Part shown: positions 57,911-64,000 of the stretch, piece after piece
Position numbering within the stretch: the stretch's first letter is position 1
Layout: each line of letters opens with the position of its first letter
Source of the DNA: Pseudomonas putida
GTDB taxonomy: Bacteria > Pseudomonadota > Gammaproteobacteria > Pseudomonadales > Pseudomonadaceae
Direction: 5' to 3'
DNA length: 64,000 nucleotides
Assembly (NCBI RefSeq): GCF_001941965.1
Contig: NZ_MKZO01000012.1
Location: 124,001-188,000 of the forward strand
Notes under the pieces: generated by a model
Seen by the model: the letters and a program-made list of their open reading frames with translations, nothing else
What the model was told of the DNA's origin: nothing
The model's database searches: none
Program-made: the position numbers and the translations under genes

Positions 57911-59293
57911 ATGTACGACGCCCTCCAATGGGACTCTGACCTGATCCGCCGCTACGATCTGGCCGGCCCGCGCTACACCTCCTACCCGACCGCGGTGCAA
58001 CTGCACAGCGAGATCGGCTCCTTCGACCTCCTCCACGCCCTGCGTGACAGCCGCCGCACGGCGCGTCCACTGTCCCTCTACGTGCATGTGCCGTTCTGTG
58101 CCAACATCTGCTACTACTGCGCCTGCAACAAGGTCATCACCAAGGACCGCGCCCGCGCCCAGCCCTACCTGCAACGCCTGGAACAGGAAATCCAGCTGAT
58201 CGCCTGCCACCTCGACCCCGGGCAGACGGTCGAGCAGCTGCACTTCGGCGGCGGCACGCCGACCTTTCTCAGCCACGTCGAACTGCGCGAGCTGATGGCC
58301 CACCTGCGCCAGCACTTCAACCTGCTGGACGACGATTCCGGCGACTACGGCATCGAGATCGACCCGCGCGAGGCCGACTGGTCGACCATGGGCCTGCTCC
58401 GCGAGCTGGGCTTCAACCGCGTCAGCCTCGGCGTGCAGGACCTCGACCCGGCCGTGCAGCGGGCGATCAACCGCCTGCAGACCCTGGAACAGACCCGCGC
58501 CATCATCGAAGCGGCGCGCACCCTGCAATTTCGCTCGATCAACCTCGACCTGATCTACGGCCTGCCCAAGCAGACCCCGGAAGGCTTCGCCCGTACCGTC
58601 GAGGAAGTGATCAAACTGCAACCGGACCGCCTCTCGGTGTTCAACTACGCGCACCTGCCGGAGCGCTTCATGCCCCAGCGGCGCATCGACAGCGCCGACC
58701 TGCCGGCCCCGGCGGCCAAGCTGGAAATGCTTCATCGCACCATCGAGCAGCTGACCAACGCCGGCTACCGCTATATCGGCATGGACCACTTCGCCCTGCC
58801 CGACGACGAGCTGGCCATCGCCCAGGAAGAAGGCACCCTGCAACGCAACTTCCAGGGCTACACCACCCACGGCCACTGCGACCTGATCGGCCTGGGCGTG
58901 TCGTCCATCAGCCAGATCGGCGACCTGTACTGCCAGAACAGCAGCGACCTGGCCGACTACCAGAACGCCCTCGACGCCGCGCAACTGGCGACCCGCCGCG
59001 GGCTGATCTGCAACCAGGACGACCGTGTGCGCCGGGCCGTGATCCAGGACCTGATCTGTCATTTCGAGCTGGATTTCGAGCGGATCGAACAGGCCTTCAC
59101 CATCGATTTTCGTGGCTACTTCAAGGACCTGTGGCCCGCATTGGAAGGGATGGCCAAGGACGGCCTGATCGAACTGCGCAGCGACGGCATCAGCGTGCTG
59201 CCGGCCGGGCGCCTGCTGGTGCGCTCGGTGTGCATGGTGTTTGACGCCTACCTGGACCTGACCAATCGCCAGCGTTTCTCGCGGGTGATCTAG
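57911..59293 (+). CDS. hemN: oxygen-independent coproporphyrinogen III oxidase (460 aa)
   Basis: Radical-SAM enzyme making protoporphyrinogen without oxygen. The cluster motif is C63-x3-C67-x2-C70 (PFCANICYYC), then GGGTPT and the later HFALPDDELA region. N-terminal tip RYDLAGPRYTSYPT binds substrate. Under strong Anr control, it supplies heme to the neighbouring oxidases when oxygen is low. Its TAG stop overlaps the stop of the convergent gene (CTAG). Confidence 0.96.
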   Translation: MYDALQWDSDLIRRYDLAGPRYTSYPTAVQLHSEIGSFDLLHALRDSRRTARPLSLYVHVPFCANICYYCACNKVITKDRARAQPYLQRLEQEIQLIACHLDPGQTVEQLHFGGGTPTFLSHVELRELMAHLRQHFNLLDDDSGDYGIEIDPREADWSTMGLLRELGFNRVSLGVQDLDPAVQRAINRLQTLEQTRAIIEAARTLQFRSINLDLIYGLPKQTPEGFARTVEEVIKLQPDRLSVFNYAHLPERFMPQRRIDSADLPAPAAKLEMLHRTIEQLTNAGYRYIGMDHFALPDDELAIAQEEGTLQRNFQGYTTHGHCDLIGLGVSSISQIGDLYCQNSSDLADYQNALDAAQLATRRGLICNQDDRVRRAVIQDLICHFELDFERIEQAFTIDFRGYFKDLWPALEGMAKDGLIELRSDGISVLPAGRLLVRSVCMVFDAYLDLTNRQRFSRVI

Positions 59294-59745
59294 GCCAGCA
59301 GCTTCATCGCCTTGCCCACCTGGTCCGGTGTCAGAGCGGCCTGACTCATGGCCCGGACCAGTCCGAAGTTGACGGTGTTCAACGACGCGGACAAGGCGCT
59401 GACCCGGGCCTGCAGGGCCGCGGTCTTTTTCTGCATTTGTACCGGATCGAGGGATCGATCCCGCATCAACGCCTGGAGCTGGCGGTTGGCCTCGGCCAGT
59501 TCCTTTTGCAGTTTGCGAATCATCTTGAGCAACTGACGAACGGACTCGGGCAGCCCGCTTTCGTCGATATCGGCGTCGCCCGTTTGTTTGCTGGCGACTT
59601 CCAGGCCCTTGAGGGACAGGTCAACCTTGATTCCCTCGGACGGCACTGCACCGCTCTGCCGGGCGTCTTCAGCCTGATTGGCGCGGTTTTCCGCCTGATT
59701 GGCGAGGATCGCCTGGCGAGTGTTCTTGATATCGACGGTCAGCAT
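59290..59745 (-). CDS. conserved hypothetical helical protein between hemN and anr (151 aa)
   Basis: No known domain. MLTVDIKNTRQAILANQAEN then a charged middle (GIKVDLSLKGLEVASKQ) and a heptad-like segment LLKMIRKLQKELAEANRQLQ (about 75-95) that should coil. No signal peptide. ATG 59745 chosen. It ends on the hemN stop (shared CTAG at 59290-59293). Location between hemN and anr also occurs in P. aeruginosa (PA1545). Confidence 0.7.
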   Translation of the reverse strand: MLTVDIKNTRQAILANQAENRANQAEDARQSGAVPSEGIKVDLSLKGLEVASKQTGDADIDESGLPESVRQLLKMIRKLQKELAEANRQLQALMRDRSLDPVQMQKKTAALQARVSALSASLNTVNFGLVRAMSQAALTPDQVGKAMKLLA

Positions 59746-59902
59746 GGCGAGGCCTGCCTGAGGTAAAGATCCATGAGGTTTTATCGGCAACAAACCCGCG
59801 AACTTGAGCGGAGCGCGCACCAGAACAGAGCAAGCTGGCCTACAGTAGCCCGGCTGGGTTACCCTTGCGTTCTATGTGTGCTTTCCCACAAGGATCGATG
59901 AA

Positions 59903-60637
59903 ATGTCTGAGCCAGTTAAACTGCGTCCTCACAACCAGGCTCATTGCAAGGATTGCAGCCTCGCGCCCCTGTGCCTGCCCCTGTCGCTGAACCTGGAAGA
60001 CATGGACGCACTGGATGAAATCGTCAAACGCGGGCGACCCCTGAAGAAAGGCGAGTTTCTGTTCCGGCAGGGTGACAACTTCGGCTCTGTCTACGCGGTG
60101 CGCTCCGGCGCCCTGAAAACCTTCAGCCTCAGCGATGGCGGCGAAGAGCAGATCACCGGCTTCCACCTGCCCAGCGAGCTGGTCGGGCTGTCCGGCATGG
60201 ACACCGAGGCCTACCCGGTCTCCGCCCAGGCCCAGGAAACCACCTCCGTTTGCGAGATTCCCTTCGAGCGCCTGGACGAACTGTCGGTGCAACTGCCGCA
60301 ACTGCGTCGCCAGTTGATGCGGGTGATGAGCCGGGAGATTCGCGACGACCAGCAGATGATGCTGCTGCTCTCGAAGAAAACCGCCGACGAACGGATCGCC
60401 ACCTTCCTGGTCAACCTCTCCGCACGCTTCCGCGCCCGGGGTTACTCGGCCAACCAGTTCCGCCTGAGCATGTCGCGCAACGAAATCGGCAACTACCTGG
60501 GCCTGGCGGTGGAAACCGTGTCCCGGGTGTTCACCCGCTTCCAGCAGAACGGCCTGATCGAGGCCGAAGGCAAGGAAGTGCGGATCCTCGACCCGATCCA
60601 GTTGTGTGCGCTGGCCGGTGGCGCACTGGAAGCCTGA
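59903..60637 (+). CDS. anr: Anr, oxygen-sensing FNR-type regulator (244 aa)
   Basis: CRP/FNR-family regulator. N-terminal [4Fe-4S] ligands C15, C18 and C24 plus C117 in the effector domain; the dimer helix is [18 protein letters not shown] and the recognition helix carries VETVSR, the E--SR contact to TTGAT. It senses oxygen and activates genes with TTGATNNNNATCAA, including the hemN and first cbb3 promoters here. ATG 59903 (MSEPVK) gives the family N-terminus. Confidence 0.96.
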   Translation: MSEPVKLRPHNQAHCKDCSLAPLCLPLSLNLEDMDALDEIVKRGRPLKKGEFLFRQGDNFGSVYAVRSGALKTFSLSDGGEEQITGFHLPSELVGLSGMDTEAYPVSAQAQETTSVCEIPFERLDELSVQLPQLRRQLMRVMSREIRDDQQMMLLLSKKTADERIATFLVNLSARFRARGYSANQFRLSMSRNEIGNYLGLAVETVSRVFTRFQQNGLIEAEGKEVRILDPIQLCALAGGALEA

Positions 60638-60693
60638 CCCTGGCGACAAACGGGTATACTGACGGGCGTTTTGCCCATCAGGATACCCGCTCC

Positions 60694-61242
60694 ATGCCCA
60701 GCGAAAGCTTTGACCTCAAATCCCTCATCCGCCCGGTCGTGGACTTCCCCAAGCCCGGCGTGATCTTCCGTGACATCACCCCGCTGTTCCAGTCGCCGCG
60801 GGGCCTGCGCCATGTCATGGACCAATTCATCGAACGCTATGTCGAAGCCGACTTCAGCCATATCGGCGCGATGGATGCCCGTGGCTTCCTGATCGGCTCG
60901 ATCATTGCCCATGAGCTGAACAAGCCGCTGATCCTGTTCCGCAAGCAGGGCAAACTGCCGGCCGACGTGATCAGCCAGGGGTACCAGACCGAGTACGGCG
61001 AGGCGTTCCTGGAAGTGCATGCGGACAGTCTGTGCGAAGGGGATCAGGTGCTGATCTTCGACGACCTGATCGCCACCGGCGGGACCTTGCTGGCCGCGGC
61101 GAGCCTGGTGCGGCGCATGGGCGCGGCGGTGTATGAAGCGGCGGCGATCATCGACCTGCCGGAGCTGGGTGGCTCGCAGAAGCTGCGGGATGCGCAGGTG
61201 GAGACGTTCTGCCTGACCGAGTTTTCGCTTAGCGAATACTGA
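60694..61242 (+). CDS. apt: adenine phosphoribosyltransferase (182 aa)
   Basis: Salvages adenine to AMP with PRPP. Type I PRTase fold: N-terminal [23 protein letters not shown] loop [13 protein letters not shown] with D-D-L-I-A-T-G-G-T, and flexible loop GKLPADV. ATG 60694 yields the usual length. Stand-alone after anr; a REPIN follows. Confidence 0.96.
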   Translation: MPSESFDLKSLIRPVVDFPKPGVIFRDITPLFQSPRGLRHVMDQFIERYVEADFSHIGAMDARGFLIGSIIAHELNKPLILFRKQGKLPADVISQGYQTEYGEAFLEVHADSLCEGDQVLIFDDLIATGGTLLAAASLVRRMGAAVYEAAAIIDLPELGGSQKLRDAQVETFCLTEFSLSEY

Positions 61243-61251
61243 TTGGCTTCA

Positions 61252-61347
61252 GGGCCTCATCGCTGGCAAGCCAGCTCCCACAGGTTCACTGCAAGGCTCT
61301 GGCCTGAGGTGATCCCTGTGGGAGCTGGCTTGCCAGCGATAGGGCCC
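61252..61347. repeat. REPIN, inward type
   Basis: AGGGCCTCATCGCTGGCAAG at the left and CTTGCCAGCGATAGGGCCCT at the right; between the convergent apt and recR genes. Confidence 0.87.
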
Positions 61348-61365
61348 TGAAGAGCAACACAAGAC

Positions 61366-61968
61366 TCAGAGAGAGATTGGTTTACGCCCGGCAAACGAGT
61401 GAGCCAAAGTCCCACCATCCACCAACTCCAGCTCCCCACCCAGCGGCACCCCATGGGCAATCCGCGACGCCACCAGCCCCTTGTCCGCCAGCAACTGCGC
61501 GATGTAATGCGCCGTCGCCTCGCCTTCCACCGTCGGGTTGGTCGCCAGGATCACCTCGGCAAAGGTCCCCTGCTCCTCGATCCGCGCCATCAGCTGCGGA
61601 ATCCCGATCGCCTCCGGCCCCAGGCCATCCAGCGGCGACAGATGCCCCTTGAGCACGAAGTAACGCCCGCGATAGCCGGTCTGCTCCACCGCATACACGT
61701 CCATCGGCCCTTCCACCACGCACAGCAGCGTGTCGTCACGCCGTGGATCGGCACACTGCGGGCACAGCTCCTGCTCGGTCAGGGTGCGGCACTGGCGGCA
61801 ATGCCCGACCCCTTCCATAGCCTTGGTCAACGCCTCGGCCAGGCGCGTACCGCCGCTGCGGTCGCGCTCCAGCAGTTGCAAGGCCATGCGCTGGGCGGTT
61901 TTCTGACCCACGCCCGGCAAGGTGCGCAGGGCGTCGATCAACTGGCGAATCAGGGGACTGAAGCTCAT
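61366..61968 (-). CDS. recR: RecR recombination mediator (200 aa)
   Basis: Ring-forming RecFOR component that helps load RecA. N-terminal HhH ([13 protein letters not shown]), C4 zinc finger [16 protein letters not shown], Toprim domain ([17 protein letters not shown]) and C-terminal [14 protein letters not shown]. Length standard. It lies downstream of the YbaB gene on the same strand. Confidence 0.96.
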   Translation of the reverse strand: MSFSPLIRQLIDALRTLPGVGQKTAQRMALQLLERDRSGGTRLAEALTKAMEGVGHCRQCRTLTEQELCPQCADPRRDDTLLCVVEGPMDVYAVEQTGYRGRYFVLKGHLSPLDGLGPEAIGIPQLMARIEEQGTFAEVILATNPTVEGEATAHYIAQLLADKGLVASRIAHGVPLGGELELVDGGTLAHSFAGRKPISL

Positions 61969-62009
61969 GGTAAAAGGCCCGGCAAATCATCGAATGGGAG
62001 AAACGACGA

Positions 62010-62040
62010 TGGGAGCGACAGCCTCGCGGCCGTGCTCCCA
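62010..62040. other. inverted repeat between recR and the YbaB gene
   Basis: TGGGAGC (62010-62016) and GCTCCCA (62034-62040) pair around a 17-base loop. Not a terminator: no U-run. Resembles a relic REP end (GGGAGC). Confidence 0.45.
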
Positions 62041-62063
62041 CCGTGGGTACAACAGATGCGGTC

Positions 62064-62390
62064 TTAGAAAGGCATCTTGAAGCCAGGCGGCAACTGCATG
62101 CCAGCGGTCATGCCGCCCATCTTTTCCTGGCTGCTCTGCTCGACCTTGCGCACGGCGTCGTTGACGGCAGCGGCGATCAGGTCTTCCAGCACTTCCTTGT
62201 CTTCCTGCATCAGGCTGTCGTCCAGGCTGATGCGCTTGACGTCATGACGGCCGGTCATCACCACGCTGACCAGACCGGCGCCGGATTGACCGGTCACTTC
62301 GGCGTTCGCCAGTTCTTCCTGCATCTTGGCCATCTTTTCCTGCATCTGCTGCGCCTGCTTCATCAGGCCGGCCATGCCACCTTTCATCAT
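62064..62390 (-). CDS. YbaB/EbfC family nucleoid-associated protein (108 aa)
   Basis: DNA-binding dimer. [20 protein letters not shown] helix, then [16 protein letters not shown] and the C-terminal [13 protein letters not shown] 62390 (or the next ATG) is preceded by GAGGTGATT. Order dnaX-ybaB-recR is near universal in bacteria. Function in nucleoid organisation. Confidence 0.94.
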   Translation of the reverse strand: MMKGGMAGLMKQAQQMQEKMAKMQEELANAEVTGQSGAGLVSVVMTGRHDVKRISLDDSLMQEDKEVLEDLIAAAVNDAVRKVEQSSQEKMGGMTAGMQLPPGFKMPF

Positions 62391-62450
62391 GAGAATCACC
62401 TCGGTAGTTGTCTGACGCACCACGCGCGAAGCGCGGCGCTGGATATAGGG

Positions 62451-64000
62451 TTATGCGCCTTGGGTCACCACGGCGTCGACAGGTTCAATAGTATCGTGGC
62501 GCACGCTGGCACCGAACTTCTGGATCATCTGCTGGATGAACGGGTCGTTGTCGATCGACTCCTCGGCCTCGCGCTGACGGTTGGCCCGCTTGCGCGCCGC
62601 GGCCTGGGCCGGGGTTTCCTGCTCGGGGCGGATCAGCTCGATGCTCAGGTTCAGGGTGCGGCCCAGGTGCTGGTTCAGCGCGTCGTTCAGGCGGCGCTGC
62701 TGGGTGGCGTTGAACAGGGCGCTGTGGTTCGGGTCCAGGTGCAGCAGCCAGTTGTCGCCTTCAGCGCTGATCAGCGTGCAGTTGGCGGCGATGCTCCCGG
62801 TCATGCCGGAAATCGGCAGGTGCGGGAACAGCTCCAGCCATTGCAGGGCCAGGCCGGTGGCCGGCTGTGCGGCCGGCTCGGGCTCCGGTTCAGGCGCGGG
62901 CTCGTCGCTGAGTTCGGCGGCGTGCTCGGTGGCCAGCTCGTCCAGGTAGCTGTAGCCCGCCGGGTCGGCTTCGCCCATGTAGTAATCGTCGTCCGGCGGC
63001 GGCTCGTCGTCGCGGTCCATGCCGGCCGGGGCGTAGGCCTGGTCGTCGTGGGGCGGTTCTTCACGCGGGGCGGCAGGCGGCGCGGCGGCGACAGGGGCCG
63101 GGGCGGGCTCGGGCTCTGGGGTAGCGACAGGCGCGGGAATCGGATCTTCCCAGGGCAGGTCGGTGACTTCCTCGATTTCCGGCTCGGGCTCGGCTGCGAC
63201 GACGGGCTCGGGTTGCGGTTCGGGTTGCGGCGCTGGCTCGGGCTCAGGCTCAGGCTCGGGCACCGCCTCGACGACCGGAGCGGGAGCACTGGCAGGCTCC
63301 GGGGCGGGTGCGGCGATCGCAACCGGGGCCACCGGTGCCGGGGAATCAGTCGTGGCCTGGCTGATCCCCACTGGCTTTAGCGTCGTACCCGGGGCATCGC
63401 CGCTGTCGGCCGGACGGAACGCCAGCATGCGCAGCAACACCATCTCGAAGCCGCCCCGCGGGTCCGGCGCCAGGGGCAGGTCGCGGCGACCGATCAGGCC
63501 CATCTGGTAGTAGAACTGCACATCCTCGGCCGGCAATGCCTGGGCCAGGGCCAGCACGTTCTCGCGATCGCCCTGGCCGTTGTCCACCGCCTCCGGCAGC
63601 GCCTGGGCAATCGCCACGCGGTGCAGGACGTTGAGCATTTCCGACAGCACGCCATTCCAGTCCGGCCCCTGCTCGGCCAGATGGCGCACGGCCTCCAGCA
63701 GTGCGCGGGCATCGCCGTCCAGCAGGGCCTGGAGCACGCCGTAGACCTGGCCGTGGTCCAAGGTGCCGAGCATGGCCCGCACATCGGCGGCCAGGACCTT
63801 GCCTTCCCCGAAGGCGATGGCCTGGTCGGTCAGGCTCATGGCGTCGCGCATCGAACCGTCGGCAGCGCGGCCCAGCAGCCACAGGGCATCGTCCTCGAAC
63901 GGCACGTTCTCCACGCCGAGCACATGGCTCAGGTGCTCGACCACGCGCTCGGGGGTCATGTTCTTCAGGGAGAACTGCAGGCAGCGGGACAGGATGGTCG
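62451..64000 (-). CDS. dnaX: DNA polymerase III tau/gamma subunit, C-terminal part (window edge)
   Basis: Clamp-loader subunit; the N-terminal ATPase core is outside the window. What remains starts in the sensor-2 lid region (ILSRCLQFSL, then RAADGSMRDAMSLTDQ), followed by domain III (about 63960-63380), a long Pro/Glu-rich linker (about 63330-63080) and the tau C-terminal domain (LALQWLELFPHLPISGMTGS) that binds polymerase alpha. Gamma-type termination by frameshift is not obvious: no A-rich slippery heptamer seen. Confidence 0.95.
   Translation of the reverse strand, partial: TILSRCLQFSLKNMTPERVVEHLSHVLGVENVPFEDDALWLLGRAADGSMRDAMSLTDQAIAFGEGKVLAADVRAMLGTLDHGQVYGVLQALLDGDARALLEAVRHLAEQGPDWNGVLSEMLNVLHRVAIAQALPEAVDNGQGDRENVLALAQALPAEDVQFYYQMGLIGRRDLPLAPDPRGGFEMVLLRMLAFRPADSGDAPGTTLKPVGISQATTDSPAPVAPVAIAAPAPEPASAPAPVVEAVPEPEPEPEPAPQPEPQPEPVVAAEPEPEIEEVTDLPWEDPIPAPVATPEPEPAPAPVAAAPPAAPREEPPHDDQAYAPAGMDRDDEPPPDDDYYMGEADPAGYSYLDELATEHAAELSDEPAPEPEPEPAAQPATGLALQWLELFPHLPISGMTGSIAANCTLISAEGDNWLLHLDPNHSALFNATQQRRLNDALNQHLGRTLNLSIELIRPEQETPAQAAARKRANRQREAEESIDNDPFIQQMIQKFGASVRHDTIEPVDAVVTQGA

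Overview
The window is GC-rich chromosomal DNA of a fluorescent Pseudomonas, most likely of the P. fluorescens group. The evidence is the gene order (htpG, branched-chain amino-acid carrier, sdh-suc-lpd, gltA; two tandem cbb3 oxidase operons followed by ccoGHIS, hemN, anr, apt), the pyoverdine genes pvdRT-opmQ, pvdP and pvdS, and eleven dispersed REP doublets (REPINs) of the GTGGGAGCTGGCTTGCC type. I see no prophage, insertion sequence, CRISPR array, rRNA or tRNA gene.

Layout. 1-4.1 kb: 5' end of htpG behind a textbook sigma-32 promoter, two overlapping hotdog thioesterases, a small lipoprotein, a DUF599 membrane protein and a BrnQ/BraB carrier. 4.5-17.6 kb: the TCA block sdhCDAB-sucAB-lpd-sucCD on the minus strand, divergent from gltA. 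17.7-23.1 kb: small accessory genes (START-domain protein, YkgJ-type cysteine-cluster protein, Lys/Ala-rich exported protein, MocR-type regulator, DUF4398 and OmpA-like lipoproteins, solute-binding protein). 23.2-27.1 kb: etfBA divergent from ETF:ubiquinone oxidoreductase, with a PsrA-like box on each side of the divergent region. 27.3-29.2 kb: an MFS carrier and a degenerate receiver protein. 29.4-42.3 kb: pyoverdine export and recycling pump PvdRT-OpmQ, pyoverdine-maturing tyrosinase PvdP, a two-component system, a thiol-disulfide operon (DsbD, an Lgt-like/TlpA fusion, DsbG) and the sigma factor PvdS. 42.3-45.0 kb: solute-binding protein, exonuclease, PpnP and a hydrolase. 45.0-61.2 kb: two cbb3 oxidase operons, their assembly genes, hemN, anr and apt. 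61.4-64.0 kb: recR, YbaB-type protein and dnaX (open at the window edge).

How it works together. The window is dominated by aerobic and microaerobic energy metabolism: TCA enzymes, electron entry from acyl-CoA dehydrogenases through ETF, and high-affinity oxidases with their copper, heme and assembly machinery, controlled by the encoded oxygen sensor Anr (Anr boxes before the first cco operon, ccoG and hemN). The second theme is iron: pvdS has a Fur-box-like promoter, and two exact iron-starvation boxes (TAAAT-N16-CGT) stand before pvdR and pvdP. No wholly new system is evident. The most useful leads are regulatory: IS, PsrA, Anr and RegA/RoxR-like sites, and several structured spacers inside the TCA operon.
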